This document shows, piece after piece, positions 31,913 through 42,038 of a DNA stretch of 64,000 nucleotides. Source of the stretch: Solilutibacter tolerans. Its GTDB lineage: Bacteria > Pseudomonadota > Gammaproteobacteria > Xanthomonadales > Xanthomonadaceae. The position numbers and the translations under genes are program-made. The DNA is taken from NCBI RefSeq assembly GCF_900155935.1, contig NZ_FTLW01000002.1, positions 372,001 to 436,000 of the forward strand. Reading direction: 5' to 3'. Each line of letters starts with the position of its first letter. Within the stretch, counting starts at the first letter, position 1. Under the pieces are notes generated by a model. It searched no databases, had not been told where the DNA came from, and saw nothing but the letters and a program-made list of their open reading frames with translations.

Positions 31913-32910
31913 CGCAACACGCGATGCACACACAGTTGCCCGTGCCACATCTGCGGGTGGATTACGTCGATGCGGCCCAGTTGCATGAGCATCTGGCCCA
32001 GCCCGACGTGTTGGCGGTGTTCGGCTTTGGCCCGGGTGCGCCGGGCGTGGACGATCCGCGTTATCTGCGGGTGCCACTGGCACCGCATGGGCCGGCCCCG
32101 CTGGAAGTCTGGCGCGGCAATGGCGAGGTGGCCTCGGGGTGGGATGGCGAGATCCGTTGGTCCAGCGATGGTGAATTGCTGTTCGGTGTGATTGAGGTGG
32201 AGGAAGGTGCTGGCGGTATCGCCGAGGCCGCGCGTACCGCCTATGCCGCGATGACCGGGTTCGTGAGTGCGCGCGGCTTCCCGCACATGCTGCGCATTTG
32301 GAATTACCTTGACGCAATCACCTTGGGCGAAGGCGATGCCGAGCGCTATCGGCAGTTTTGTGTCGGACGCGCGCAGGGCCTGGGCCAATTCGAAACCGAG
32401 TTGTTGCCTGCAGCCACCGCGATTGGTCGTTGCGATGACCAGCGCGTGCTGCAGGTATATTGGCTGGCGGCCAAAGCACCGGGCAAGCCGGTTGAAAACC
32501 CGCGTCAGGTCAGCGCCTACCGTTATCCGCGCCAGTACGGTCCGCAGTCGCCCAGCTTTGCCCGTGCGATGTTGCCGCCGACCGTGGACCAGATGCCGAT
32601 GCTGCTCTCGGGCACCGCCGCGGTCGTCGGGCACGCCTCGCAACACGATGGCGAGCTGCAGGCACAGATCGAGGAAACCTTCCGCAACTTTGATGCCTTG
32701 CTGGAGGCCGCACGCACGCGGCAACCGGCGCTGCCAAGCATGTTCGGGCCGGGCACGCGCCTCAAGGTCTATGTGCGGGATGCCGCGGACCTGCCGCTGG
32801 TCGCCGAGGCCCTCGACGCGCGTTTCGGTGATCGGGTGCCGCGCGTGTTGCTGCATGCAGCGATTTGTCGGCGTGAACTCGCCATCGAAATCGACGGCGT
32901 GCACGGCTAA
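31909..32910 (+). CDS. xanB2: XanB2-type chorismatase (3-/4-hydroxybenzoate synthase)
   Basis: 333 residues with the chorismatase (FkbO/Hyg5/XanB2) layout: two similar YjgF-like halves, with GFVSARGFPHMLRIWNYLDAI, ERYRQFCVGRAQGL, PRQVSAYRYPRQYGPQSPSFARA and the final LRLKVYVRD-like strand. Xanthomonas XanB2 converts chorismate to 3-hydroxybenzoate (pigment starter) and 4-hydroxybenzoate (ubiquinone precursor). Assignment comes from the family plus position in a pigment cluster. It overlaps the flavoprotein stop as ATGA. Aromatic-pathway gene aroE lies 2.7 kb on, perhaps by chance. Confidence 0.93.
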   Translation: MTQHAMHTQLPVPHLRVDYVDAAQLHEHLAQPDVLAVFGFGPGAPGVDDPRYLRVPLAPHGPAPLEVWRGNGEVASGWDGEIRWSSDGELLFGVIEVEEGAGGIAEAARTAYAAMTGFVSARGFPHMLRIWNYLDAITLGEGDAERYRQFCVGRAQGLGQFETELLPAATAIGRCDDQRVLQVYWLAAKAPGKPVENPRQVSAYRYPRQYGPQSPSFARAMLPPTVDQMPMLLSGTAAVVGHASQHDGELQAQIEETFRNFDALLEAARTRQPALPSMFGPGTRLKVYVRDAADLPLVAEALDARFGDRVPRVLLHAAICRRELAIEIDGVHG

Positions 32911-32927
32911 CGCACTTAAAATTTCAA

Positions 32928-32950
32928 TCGCGCGGTTTCGCATCGCGCGA
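32928..32950. other. GC hairpin downstream of xanB2
   Basis: TCGCGCG / CGCGCGA, 7-bp stem with 9-nt loop, 17 nt after the xanB2 stop and about 26 nt before the next start. No T-run follows, so it is not a textbook terminator; it may stabilise the 3' end of the pigment mRNA or attenuate read-through. Confidence 0.45.
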
Positions 32951-32976
32951 CACATCATTCAAACAGGAGCGGGTCG

Positions 32977-33225
32977 ATGGGTGTGATCAGCATCATTTGG
33001 GGTGTCGTGGCTTTGCTGTGGATGGTGCTGTCATTGATCCCGCTGCTGGGTTGGGGTAACTGGTTCATGATCCCGTTCGCCGCCGTCGGCGCGATCATCG
33101 CGGCGATCGGCCTGGTCTTCACCCGCGCGGAAAACCGTGGCCGCGCCAAGGCCGGCCTGTGGATCAACCTGATCGCCATCTTGGTGGGCGCAATTCGCCT
33201 GTCGATCGGCGGCGGTTTGCTCTAA
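32977..33225 (+). CDS. Small membrane protein of unknown function
   Basis: 82 residues behind a good AGGAG site. Three hydrophobic stretches (about 3-24, 28-48, 58-78) with a positively charged loop TRAENRGRAKAG between the second and third. Conserved small proteins of this size are common in xanthomonads; no function is known to me. Located between xanB2 and hemB, 40 nt before hemB. Confidence 0.65.
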   Translation: MGVISIIWGVVALLWMVLSLIPLLGWGNWFMIPFAAVGAIIAAIGLVFTRAENRGRAKAGLWINLIAILVGAIRLSIGGGLL

Positions 33226-33256
33226 GGCGAGGCGCGTCATCGCCCGCTGGGCGTAA

Positions 33257-34701
<1,445 letters not shown>

Positions 34702-34708
34702 GCGCCGA

Positions 34709-35605
34709 TCAGATACAGCCGTCCTTGCCTTGCGTGCGCGGCACCGCAAGGCGGTAGAGGTCGCGCCCGCCCATGCGCAATTCTGGCGCGGCGCCAGACA
34801 CCAGCATCTCCTTCGGCTTGGACCAATCCACGACGGGCGACAGGGTGTAGTCGGTATTGGTGTTGAACGAGAGCGGCAACGGCCCGCGGGTGACATAGGT
34901 CTTGCCATCGCATTCGGCCAGAAACAGCTGGATCGGCGCTTCGTTGCCATCGATGGACTGCGCGTAAATCAGGGCGCGACCGTGGTCGAGGAAGGCAGCA
35001 TCGAACTCATCATTTGCGGTGTTCACGCCGGGCAGCGGTTCGGGTTTGATGAAGCTGCGACCATCCCATCTCGCGGCATACAGGTCTTGCTTGCCTGCGC
35101 CACCCGCACGGTCGCTGGAGAACATCAGTGTCTTGCCATCGAAGCTGGGCGTCGGTGCCCATTCGTTGCCCGCGCTATTCACCGTTGCACCTAGATTGCG
35201 CGCAGGCCCGTAACGGCCATCGGCCAGCAATTCGGCGCGGTAGAGATCATCCCCGCCATAACCACCGGGGCGATCGGAGAAGAAATAGATCCATTTGCCG
35301 TCTGCGCTGAACATCGGATCGAAGTCTTTATCGCTCGTGCTGAGCGGCACGGGTCGCGCCTCCTGCCAGCGTCCGTCCTTCAGGTCCGCCTGCCACAAAT
35401 CCCAACCACCGGGGCCGCCCTTGCGGTCGGGGCTGCCCCAGACGATGCGTTGGCCGTCGGGGCGGACGCTGCCGCGGATCTCACTATCGGCGGTCGAGAC
35501 CACGCCACGGCCTTCGATACCAAAGGCAGCCAAGGCCCAGGCAGTACCGGCGGTGGCGCCCGCCAGTGCGAGCAGAAGGGTGGTGCGGCGAATCGCCATC
35601 GGCAT
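34709..35605 (-). CDS. Exported WD40-like (PD40/TolB-type) beta-propeller protein
   Basis: 298 residues from ATG 35605, chosen because GGAG sits 5 nt upstream and the signal peptide (MAIRRTTLLLALAGATAGTAWA) begins just after; upstream in-frame text is not protein-like. The mature part has PD40 repeats: RPDGQRIVWGSPDRKG, FSADGKWIYFFSDRPGG, SFDGKTLMFSSDRAGG. Periplasmic. Such propellers occur in surveillance or carbohydrate-binding roles; no specific function is evident. It is divergent from aroE, 29 nt away. Confidence 0.8.
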   Translation of the reverse strand: MPMAIRRTTLLLALAGATAGTAWALAAFGIEGRGVVSTADSEIRGSVRPDGQRIVWGSPDRKGGPGGWDLWQADLKDGRWQEARPVPLSTSDKDFDPMFSADGKWIYFFSDRPGGYGGDDLYRAELLADGRYGPARNLGATVNSAGNEWAPTPSFDGKTLMFSSDRAGGAGKQDLYAARWDGRSFIKPEPLPGVNTANDEFDAAFLDHGRALIYAQSIDGNEAPIQLFLAECDGKTYVTRGPLPLSFNTNTDYTLSPVVDWSKPKEMLVSGAAPELRMGGRDLYRLAVPRTQGKDGCI

Positions 35606-35634
35606 GGGGGCTCCGGGCTGGTTACGATGAGGGC

Positions 35635-36468
35635 ATGAGCATCCCCCATTACGCCGTCCTCGGCCACCCTGTAACGCAATCGCTGTCGCCGCGGATTCAT
35701 GCGGCCTTCGGCCAGCAAACCGGCCTGGCACTGACATATGTGGCGCTGGATACAGAGGAGATCGGGTTGGCGGCGACATTGGCGCGGTTCGCCGCGGCCG
35801 GCGGATTGGGCGCGAATGTGACCGTGCCGGACAAGGCGGAGGCCGCAGGCCTTGCCCACATCCTCAGTCCGCGCGCGCGGCGTGCGGGTGTCGCCAATAC
35901 TTTGGTGCTGCGCGATGGCGTCTGGCACGGCGACAACACCGATGGCAGCGGCCTGGTGCGTGATTTGCGCGATCGTCGCGGCCTGGATCTGCACGACATG
36001 CGGGTGTTGATGCTGGGAGCTGGCGGTGCGGCGCAAGGGGTGGCCCCGGCTCTGCTGGATGCCGGCATAAGCCAGTTGGTCGTTGCCAACCGCACGCGCA
36101 GCCGTGCCTACGATTTGATCGATCGTCTGGGCGACACCGAGCGCACGCGCGCCTGCACCTTGCGCGAAATCACCGGTATGGGTGAGTTCGATTTGATCGT
36201 GCAGGCGACATCCGCCGGCCATGATGGCGTGCTGCCGACATTGCCCGACCTCATGCCGCGTGCCGATACCGTTTGCGTGGATCTCAACTACGGACGCGCC
36301 GCGCTCTCGTTCATGGCTTGGGCGCATCAACATGGCGTGCAGCAAGCGTTCGACGGCCTGGGAATGCTGGTCGAACAAGCGGCTGATGCCTTTGAGGTCT
36401 GGCATGGACAGCGCCCGGATACCGAGCCAGTGTATGCGCAGCTGCGCATGTCGACGGGGCGGGGCTGA
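35635..36468 (+). CDS. aroE: Shikimate dehydrogenase
   Basis: 277 residues from ATG 35635. Substrate-binding half starts MSIPHYAVLGHPVTQSLSPRIH; NVTVPDKAEA carries the conserved segment where most AroE have N-x-T-x-P-x-K; GDNTDGSGLVRDL follows; NADP site LGAGGAAQGVAPAL and NRTRSRA. It reduces 3-dehydroshikimate in the shikimate pathway, which makes the chorismate consumed by XanB2 in this window. 3 nt before a small membrane-protein gene. Confidence 0.96.
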   Translation: MSIPHYAVLGHPVTQSLSPRIHAAFGQQTGLALTYVALDTEEIGLAATLARFAAAGGLGANVTVPDKAEAAGLAHILSPRARRAGVANTLVLRDGVWHGDNTDGSGLVRDLRDRRGLDLHDMRVLMLGAGGAAQGVAPALLDAGISQLVVANRTRSRAYDLIDRLGDTERTRACTLREITGMGEFDLIVQATSAGHDGVLPTLPDLMPRADTVCVDLNYGRAALSFMAWAHQHGVQQAFDGLGMLVEQAADAFEVWHGQRPDTEPVYAQLRMSTGRG

Positions 36469-36471
36469 GCG

Positions 36472-36810
36472 ATGTCGCCGGACTCACTGTATTTCTCATT
36501 GGTCGTCAGCCACGCACCGAAGTGGGTGTTGATGGCAATCGTGACCACCGTGTTGCTGGTGTGTTGGCGTGGTGTGTCGTTGGAGGGCAGCACGCGGCGG
36601 TTGGCCTGGGCGGGGCTGGGCCTATACGCCTTTGTCGTCGTGGCAACGCCCCTGCTCTACGGTTGGCTACGTTGGCGTGCGATTGAGACGGGCATTGAAA
36701 TGCAAGCGCTTGGCCATGCGCTTATCGGCGGCGCATTGACCATTGCGGAATTCGTGGGTGTGCTGTTGCTGGGGCTTGCGGTGGCCGCGGGTCGCGGCAA
36801 GCGACGCTAA
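36472..36810 (+). CDS. Small membrane protein of unknown function
   Basis: 112 residues with three hydrophobic stretches (about 17-32, 42-63, 83-104) and a basic tail RGKRR. No family recognised. It starts 3 nt after aroE and ends on the base where the YkgJ-type gene begins, so aroE, this gene and the cysteine-cluster gene are likely cotranscribed. Confidence 0.6.
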   Translation: MSPDSLYFSLVVSHAPKWVLMAIVTTVLLVCWRGVSLEGSTRRLAWAGLGLYAFVVVATPLLYGWLRWRAIETGIEMQALGHALIGGALTIAEFVGVLLLGLAVAAGRGKRR

Positions 36811-37064
36811 TGGAGTGCCGCGCAAGATGTGGCGCCTGCTGCATCGCACCTTCGATCAACACGCCACTACCTGGGATGCCGCATGGCAAGCCAGCGGGCG
36901 TCCGGTGCGTGAACCTGGATGAGGGTTTGCGATGTCGCCTGTTTGGCGATCCGTCGCGGCCGGCTTTTTGCGCTTCACTTAAGCCCTGCGTGACGATGTG
37001 CGGCGACAGTCGTGATGAGGCGATGTCGATTCTCGTCGCACTGGAAATCGCGACCGCGCCTTAA
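36810..37064 (+). CDS. YkgJ-type cysteine cluster protein
   Basis: 84 residues with eight Cys. N-terminal CRARCGACCIAPSI matches the CxxCGxCC cluster of the YkgJ/UPF0153 family, followed by a FCASLKPCVTMCG segment. The family is thought to bind iron or zinc clusters, but function is unknown. Start shares one base with the preceding stop; the 3' end overlaps that of the convergent carbonic-anhydrase-like gene by 4 nt. Confidence 0.85.
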   Translation: MECRARCGACCIAPSINTPLPGMPHGKPAGVRCVNLDEGLRCRLFGDPSRPAFCASLKPCVTMCGDSRDEAMSILVALEIATAP

Positions 37065-37612
37065 ATTTCGCGGCGTTTTCCACTCAGGTATTCGTCCTTG
37101 AGCTTTACGTAATGGCCGGCGGAATAGAACAGCGCCTCGATCTCGGCATCGGATAATTTTCGTGCGAATTTCGCCGGTGCACCCAGCCACATCTCGCCTT
37201 CGCCCATCACCTTGCCGGGCGGCAGCAATGCGCCCGCCCCAAGGAAACCGTGCTTCTGGATCACCGCGCCATCGAGCACGACCGAGCCCATGCCGACCAG
37301 GCACGCATCCTCGATCCGGCAGGCATGCACGATCGCCTTGTGGCCGATGGTGCAGTCCGCGCCGATCACCGTGGCAAAGCCGCCCAATTTCGCATGTGGG
37401 CCATCATGGCTGACGTGGATTACCGTGCCGTCCTGCACATTGGTGCGATCACCGATGTGCACATAATTCACGTCGCCACGAATGACCGTGAATGGCCAGA
37501 CGGACACGTCATCACCCAGCACCACATCGCCGATCACGCGCGCGGCTTCATCGATGTAGACGCGCTGGCCGAGCTGCGGGAGTTGGTCGAGATAAGAGCG
37601 AATATTGGGCAT
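37061..37612 (-). CDS. Gamma-carbonic anhydrase family protein (YrdA-like)
   Basis: 183 residues from ATG 37612; a TTG at 37621 is less likely. Left-handed beta-helix hexapeptide repeats (IGDVVLGDDVSVWPFTVIRGDVNYVHIGDRTNVQDG), with three metal-ligand His in VIHVSHDGP, IGHKAIVHA-like segments. Similar to YrdA/CaiE-type gamma-CAs, often with low CO2 hydration activity. Cytoplasmic trimer expected. Lies 10 nt after the threonine aldolase gene. Confidence 0.9.
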   Translation of the reverse strand: MPNIRSYLDQLPQLGQRVYIDEAARVIGDVVLGDDVSVWPFTVIRGDVNYVHIGDRTNVQDGTVIHVSHDGPHAKLGGFATVIGADCTIGHKAIVHACRIEDACLVGMGSVVLDGAVIQKHGFLGAGALLPPGKVMGEGEMWLGAPAKFARKLSDAEIEALFYSAGHYVKLKDEYLSGKRREI

Positions 37613-37622
37613 GGCGTTCAAT

Positions 37623-38645
37623 TCAGTTGAAGGATTGGAAGACGTGGATGGCGCGGTCGATATCGGCGTCGCTGATATCCAGATGGGTCACCAAGCGCAC
37701 TTGCGGCAAATAACCGATGGAGGCGCGGATGCCGTGGGCTTCGAGATGCGTGGCGAGCGCTTGCAAGCGGTCCGCAGGCACTTCGATGAAGACCATGTTG
37801 GTATGGCATGCATCGACGCGAATCGAGGTCACATCGCGCAGACCTGCTGCAAGACGCGCGGCGCGTGCGTGATCGTCGGCCAGCCGCGTCACGTTGTGGT
37901 CGAGCGCATACAAACCTGCAGCAGCGAGGATGCCGACTTGGCGCATGCCGCCTCCGCATACCTTGCGCCAGCGTTTCGTGACATCGATCAGCTTCGCGCT
38001 GCCGGCCAAAACGGAGCCCGCCGGTGCGCCCAGGCCTTTCGACAAACACACCGACACGCTATCGAAATGGCGAGTGATCTCGCGCGGAGCGACCTCTGAC
38101 GCACAGGCTGCGTTGTACAGGCGTGCGCCATCCAGATGCAGCGCCAGGCCGCGGCGATCACAGAGCCCACGCACATCCGCCAAGTAATCCAGCGGCAGCG
38201 CGCGGCCCATCCAGGTATTTTCAAGGCATAGCAAACGCGTACGTGCGAAGTGCGGGTCGATGGGTTTGATCGCGCGTTCGACCACGCCGAGATCCATCGT
38301 GCCGTCATCTGCTTGCGGGATTGGCTGCGGCTGGATGGAGCCGAGCACCGCCGCACCGCCGCCCTCGTATTTGTAAGTATGCGCTTCCATCCCGACCAGG
38401 TATTCATCGCCGCGCGCGCAGTGTGCAAGCATGGCAACGAGATTTGCCTGGGTACCGGTCGGGCACCAGAGTGCAGCCTCGAAACCAAGATCGTTTGCTA
38501 CGCGCTTTTGCAGCGCGATGACGGTCGGGTCTTCGCCGTACACGTCATCGCCGACTTCAGCCTCAAGCATGGCTTGGCGCATGCCCGTGCAGGGTTGGGT
38601 CACGGTGTCACTGCGCAGGTCGATGATGTCGCTTCGATCATTCAT
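37623..38645 (-). CDS. ltaE: Low-specificity L-threonine aldolase
   Basis: 340 residues from ATG 38645 (GTG at 38651 possible). Fold type I PLP enzyme: DLRSDTVTQP at the start, EVGDDVYGEDPTV, GTQANL, the PLP Lys near residue 205 in VCLSKGLGAPAGS, and a CxxxGGGMRQVG segment. Cleaves L-threonine or L-allo-threonine to glycine and acetaldehyde. Followed at once by the gamma-CA gene; divergent from xthA, with about 38 nt between starts. Confidence 0.93.
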   Translation of the reverse strand: MNDRSDIIDLRSDTVTQPCTGMRQAMLEAEVGDDVYGEDPTVIALQKRVANDLGFEAALWCPTGTQANLVAMLAHCARGDEYLVGMEAHTYKYEGGGAAVLGSIQPQPIPQADDGTMDLGVVERAIKPIDPHFARTRLLCLENTWMGRALPLDYLADVRGLCDRRGLALHLDGARLYNAACASEVAPREITRHFDSVSVCLSKGLGAPAGSVLAGSAKLIDVTKRWRKVCGGGMRQVGILAAAGLYALDHNVTRLADDHARAARLAAGLRDVTSIRVDACHTNMVFIEVPADRLQALATHLEAHGIRASIGYLPQVRLVTHLDISDADIDRAIHVFQSFN

Positions 38646-38683
38646 TTGCACATCATGCCACCGTGGTTTCGTACACTCACGGG

Positions 38684-39463
38684 ATGAAGATCGCCAGCTG
38701 GAACGTGAATTCGCTCAATGTGCGCCTGCCGCACCTGTTGCAATGGCTGGAAACCTTTGCGCCAGATGTCGTGGGCCTGCAGGAAACCAAGCTGGAAGAC
38801 GCCAAGTTTCCAGCCGATGCTCTGCGCGAGGCCGGGTATGAGATCGCCTTCAGCGGGCAGAAGACCTATAACGGCGTCGCGCTGTTGGCCAAGCGGGGCG
38901 AGTTGGAGGACGTGCAGCGTGGCATCCCCGGTTTCGATGACGAACAGCGCCGCGTCATCGCCGCGACCGTGGACGGCGTGCGTATCGTCAATCTGTACGT
39001 GGTCAATGGGCAGGATGTCGGTACCGACAAATACGCCTACAAATTGCGTTGGCTCGATGCCGTGCACGCTTGGTTGTCCGAGGATGTCAAGCGTTGGCCG
39101 AACATGGTGGTGATGGGCGACTTCAACATCGCGCCGGATGACCGCGATGTGCCCGATGCCGAGGTCTGGAACGACGAGCACATACTCACCTCGCGCGCGG
39201 AACGTGACGCGTTGGATCGCTTGAAGTCGTTAGGGCTACACGATGCCTTTCGCCTGCATCACGACGATGCCGGCGTGTTCAGCTGGTGGGATTACCGGCA
39301 GGCGGCGTTCCGGCGCAACCTGGGATTGCGCATCGACCTGACCTTGGTGTCCGATGCGTTGAAAGCCGATGTGAAAGACTCCGGCATCGATCGTGAGCCA
39401 CGCACCTGGGAGCGCCCGAGCGATCACGCGCCCGCATGGGTGGAGTTGGGGTTGTTGGGGTAA
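38684..39463 (+). CDS. xthA: Exodeoxyribonuclease III
   Basis: 259 residues from ATG 38684; the few residues upstream in frame are not family-like. Endonuclease/exonuclease/phosphatase fold: MKIASWNVNSLN, LQETKLED with metal-binding Glu34, YVVNGQDVG, GDFNIAPDDRDV, RIDLTLVS, and catalytic SDHAPAWVEL. AP endonuclease acting in base excision repair. Ends 40 nt before a hairpin shared with the convergent YeaQ-type gene. Confidence 0.95.
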   Translation: MKIASWNVNSLNVRLPHLLQWLETFAPDVVGLQETKLEDAKFPADALREAGYEIAFSGQKTYNGVALLAKRGELEDVQRGIPGFDDEQRRVIAATVDGVRIVNLYVVNGQDVGTDKYAYKLRWLDAVHAWLSEDVKRWPNMVVMGDFNIAPDDRDVPDAEVWNDEHILTSRAERDALDRLKSLGLHDAFRLHHDDAGVFSWWDYRQAAFRRNLGLRIDLTLVSDALKADVKDSGIDREPRTWERPSDHAPAWVELGLLG

Positions 39464-39506
39464 GCCGCGAGATCGATGGCGCGTCGAACCATCGCGCAAA
39501 AAAGAA

Positions 39507-39523
39507 GCCCGGCATTGCCGGGC
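39507..39523 (-). terminator. Rho-independent terminator for the YeaQ-type gene
   Basis: GCCCGGC / GCCGGGC, 7-bp stem with ATT loop, extendable by weak pairs. On the minus strand it continues into TTCTTTTTTGCG, a good T-run, 27 nt past the stop at 39551. On the plus strand only CTCTTAGTTT follows; it may also help terminate xthA. Confidence 0.8.
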
Positions 39524-39550
39524 CTCTTAGTTTCATCAGCAATGCAGCGA

Positions 39551-39826
39551 TCAGCGAGCGCGACCGCGGGTGAACATGTTGACGATCAGGAGCAGCACCA
39601 CGGCGCCGATGAACGAGATCAGCAGGCTCGGAACCGAGAGGTTGCCGCTGTTGATGTCGCCACCGCCAATGCCGAGCATGTTGGCGAGGAAGCCGCCCAG
39701 GAATGCACCGACGATGCCGACGATGATGTTCAGGAAGATGCCTTGCTGTGCATCACGCTTCATGACGATGCTGGCAAGCCAACCGATGATGCCGCCCACG
39801 ACCAGCCAGATGATGAAATTGATCAT
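39551..39826 (-). CDS. GlsB/YeaQ/YmgE family stress-response membrane protein
   Basis: 91 residues from ATG 39826, where GGAGAA gives a clear ribosome-binding site. Three hydrophobic helices with Gly-rich pattern: INFIIWLVVGGIIGWLASIVMKRD, IVGIVGAFLGGFLANMLG, and ISFIGAVVLLLIVNMFTRGRAR. Family members are small inner-membrane proteins, often induced by stress; function unknown. Own terminator downstream. Confidence 0.9.
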   Translation of the reverse strand: MINFIIWLVVGGIIGWLASIVMKRDAQQGIFLNIIVGIVGAFLGGFLANMLGIGGGDINSGNLSVPSLLISFIGAVVLLLIVNMFTRGRAR

Positions 39827-40002
39827 TGTGTCTTTTCTCCGCAACAGGAATGAGGGTGCTTGAGATGTAACCCCTGTCAATCGGGGCCTTCACAGTCTGC
39901 TGCGTGCGGCGTGATGGAAGCGTCACGAATCGCTGTATGCGGCCGTAACAAAAGCAACGCATTCAGTCAGGCTGATCCTAGCGGTACCGCAATCGTGGAG
40001 AC

Positions 40003-41370
40003 TCAACGCCGCGAGATTAATTGGAGCAAAGCATCGCGTGGCAGTTTGCCAGTGTCGTTGCGTGGCAAGGCATCGACGCGAATGATGCGACGCGGCAAGA
40101 ACACCGGATCTGTGGATTGACGCAGCGCATCAAGAATCGCTGCATCGTTCACCGCGGCATCGGCGGCCACGATCGCGAACAGTCGTCGCACGCCAGAGGC
40201 ATCGGCATCGACCTGCAACATCGCGGCATCGCGCACGCCTTCGATCGACTGCAGGCGCCTGGTCAAGTCGCCCAGGGATGCACGCTTGCCGGCGATTTCA
40301 AGCAAGTCGGCTTGACGTCCGCGCAGGAGGAAGCCGCGTCCTTCATCGACCAGTTCCACCAAGTCCGCCAATAGCAATGGCGATGGAAGCGACGGTCGCT
40401 CTACACGCGTGCCATCGGGTTGCGGGTGGAGGTGCACGTCTTCGAACAAATGCCAGGCTTCCTCACGCGAGGTGCGGCGCTGGGCGATAACGCAGGTTTC
40501 GGTGGAGCCAAACAACTCGTGCACTTCGCAGCCGAATTTGTTTTCAGCGCGGCTTGCCAAGTCAATGGACAAAGGCGCGGTGGCAGTCACGATGGCGGCG
40601 AGCGGGGGCAGGTCGATGCCGGCTTCGATGAGCGCGCGCAAGTGCACGGGGGTGGTGACCAGCAGACGGGGGGCTTCCACTTCCGACAAAGCAGTAGCGA
40701 TATCGTGCGGAAAGAACGGGCGCCCCGAGTGCACGGCGTAAGGGCCCAGCATCGGCATCAACACCGACATCTCCATGCCGTACATATGCTGCGGCGGCAC
40801 AGTGGCGATGATCGCGGCATTGCCGCCATCAAACAGCTCGTCGAGTGCATGCAGGTTGGCGGTATTGGTATGCACCAACGCGCCCCAGGTCTTGGGATTT
40901 GCCGAAGGCGAGCCGGTAGAGCCTGAAGTGAAACCGATCATCGCCAGGCGATCATGTGGAACTGATAGGTTGATGTCCTGCATGGTAGCGGCGATGTCGG
41001 CATCTATCGGCGCATCGTTTACGTATAGATCGCAGAGCAGGGCACTGCCCGCATCGCCCATTCGATAGCTGCCCGGGTGACGCATCGCCACATCATCGAC
41101 TACGCCCGCCGCGCGAGACGGCGGCAACAGTGTCACCTGCCCACGCAGCAAGGCGGCGCAAAAACCGACGATGAAATGATCGCGACGCTCACACAGGTTG
41201 ATCGCATAAGGTGCATCGGGCAGTCGCACGGCGAGCGCATGCACGCGTTGCAGGAACTCCTCGCGGGTCAGAGGTGACGCGCCACAAAACAGCAAGTCCG
41301 CCTTGTTGCCGGTGATCAATGACAAACCCGCATCGATGGGCATCGCCTGTTCCTGCCACTGCGCCGACAT
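40003..41370 (-). CDS. xanA2: AMP-forming acyl-ACP ligase, probable 3-hydroxybenzoate:ACP ligase (XanA2-like)
   Basis: 455 residues, short for an ANL-superfamily ligase but typical of aryl-polyene ligases. Phosphate loop FTSGSTGSPSANPKTW, ELFGSTETC, GRQADLLEIAGKRASL and the C-terminal catalytic Lys in RNDTGKLPRDAL. Start at 41370 has AGGGA upstream. It would adenylate 3-hydroxybenzoate made by XanB2 and load it on the pigment ACP. It sits about 7 kb from the rest of the cluster, divergent from the PPTase gene 74 nt away. The gene name is by analogy with the Xanthomonas ligase. Confidence 0.85.
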   Translation of the reverse strand: MSAQWQEQAMPIDAGLSLITGNKADLLFCGASPLTREEFLQRVHALAVRLPDAPYAINLCERRDHFIVGFCAALLRGQVTLLPPSRAAGVVDDVAMRHPGSYRMGDAGSALLCDLYVNDAPIDADIAATMQDINLSVPHDRLAMIGFTSGSTGSPSANPKTWGALVHTNTANLHALDELFDGGNAAIIATVPPQHMYGMEMSVLMPMLGPYAVHSGRPFFPHDIATALSEVEAPRLLVTTPVHLRALIEAGIDLPPLAAIVTATAPLSIDLASRAENKFGCEVHELFGSTETCVIAQRRTSREEAWHLFEDVHLHPQPDGTRVERPSLPSPLLLADLVELVDEGRGFLLRGRQADLLEIAGKRASLGDLTRRLQSIEGVRDAAMLQVDADASGVRRLFAIVAADAAVNDAAILDALRQSTDPVFLPRRIIRVDALPRNDTGKLPRDALLQLISRR

Positions 41371-41444
41371 TCCCTGTCCCGTTTATTTCAAGAAGTGCAT
41401 AAGCTTCGCGCATTTCCGCCGCCGCCGCACGTTAGGCTTGTGCG

Positions 41445-42038
41445 ATGACGCCTCGCCATACCTTGCTGCACCTGCCGCCGCGTACGCCTGCCGAGCCCGC
41501 TGCCAGCGCCTGGCTGGCTGAACAATGGCAGGTGGATGTCGCTGCATTGCCATTAAGGCGGGATAGCCGATGTCGTCCTCGAATGATCGCGCCGATGCAG
41601 GATTTCGACGCCAGCTGGAGCCATAGCGGCGATCAGTTGCTGGTCACTTGCGGCGAAGGTCTGCGCCTGGGTTGCGATCTAGAGCGTCTGCGTCCGCGCC
41701 CGAGTGCGCGCGCGCTTGCACGGCGCTACTTCCACGCGGATGAACAGGTCTGGCTGGATGAGCTGGGGGATGACGCGGCCGAAAGCGCGTTCCTGCGCCT
41801 GTGGTGCGCAAAAGAGGCCGTGCTGAAGGCGCATGGGCATGGTCTGTCGTTCGGATTGGACCGACTGCGTTTTGTCGAAGGTGCGCACGGGCTGCGTTTG
41901 GCTGATTGCGATCCAGCATTGGGCCGGTCGGAGGATTGGCGGTTCATGGAGTTGGTGCCGGCATCGGGCTTCATTGCCGCCATCGCCTGGCATCCGCTGC
42001 CCGCACCTGAATCGGGCGCTGCGATAATGCCCGGATGA
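41445..42038 (+). CDS. 4'-phosphopantetheinyl transferase (Sfp-type)
   Basis: 197 residues. PPTase signatures: [11 protein letters not shown] (magnesium-binding Asp-x-Glu) and [19 protein letters not shown] (W-x-x-KEA-x-x-K). It transfers the phosphopantetheine arm from CoA to carrier proteins; the pigment ACP is the evident local client. The stop overlaps the rsmG start as ATGA, so rsmG may depend on its promoter; divergent from the ligase gene. Confidence 0.93.
   Translation: MTPRHTLLHLPPRTPAEPAASAWLAEQWQVDVAALPLRRDSRCRPRMIAPMQDFDASWSHSGDQLLVTCGEGLRLGCDLERLRPRPSARALARRYFHADEQVWLDELGDDAAESAFLRLWCAKEAVLKAHGHGLSFGLDRLRFVEGAHGLRLADCDPALGRSEDWRFMELVPASGFIAAIAWHPLPAPESGAAIMPG

Noticed and set aside
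34709-35779. Longer start for the PD40 protein (35779)
   Set aside because: The extra 58 residues are low-complexity and lie across the aroE start; a GGAG-supported ATG with signal peptide starts at 35605.
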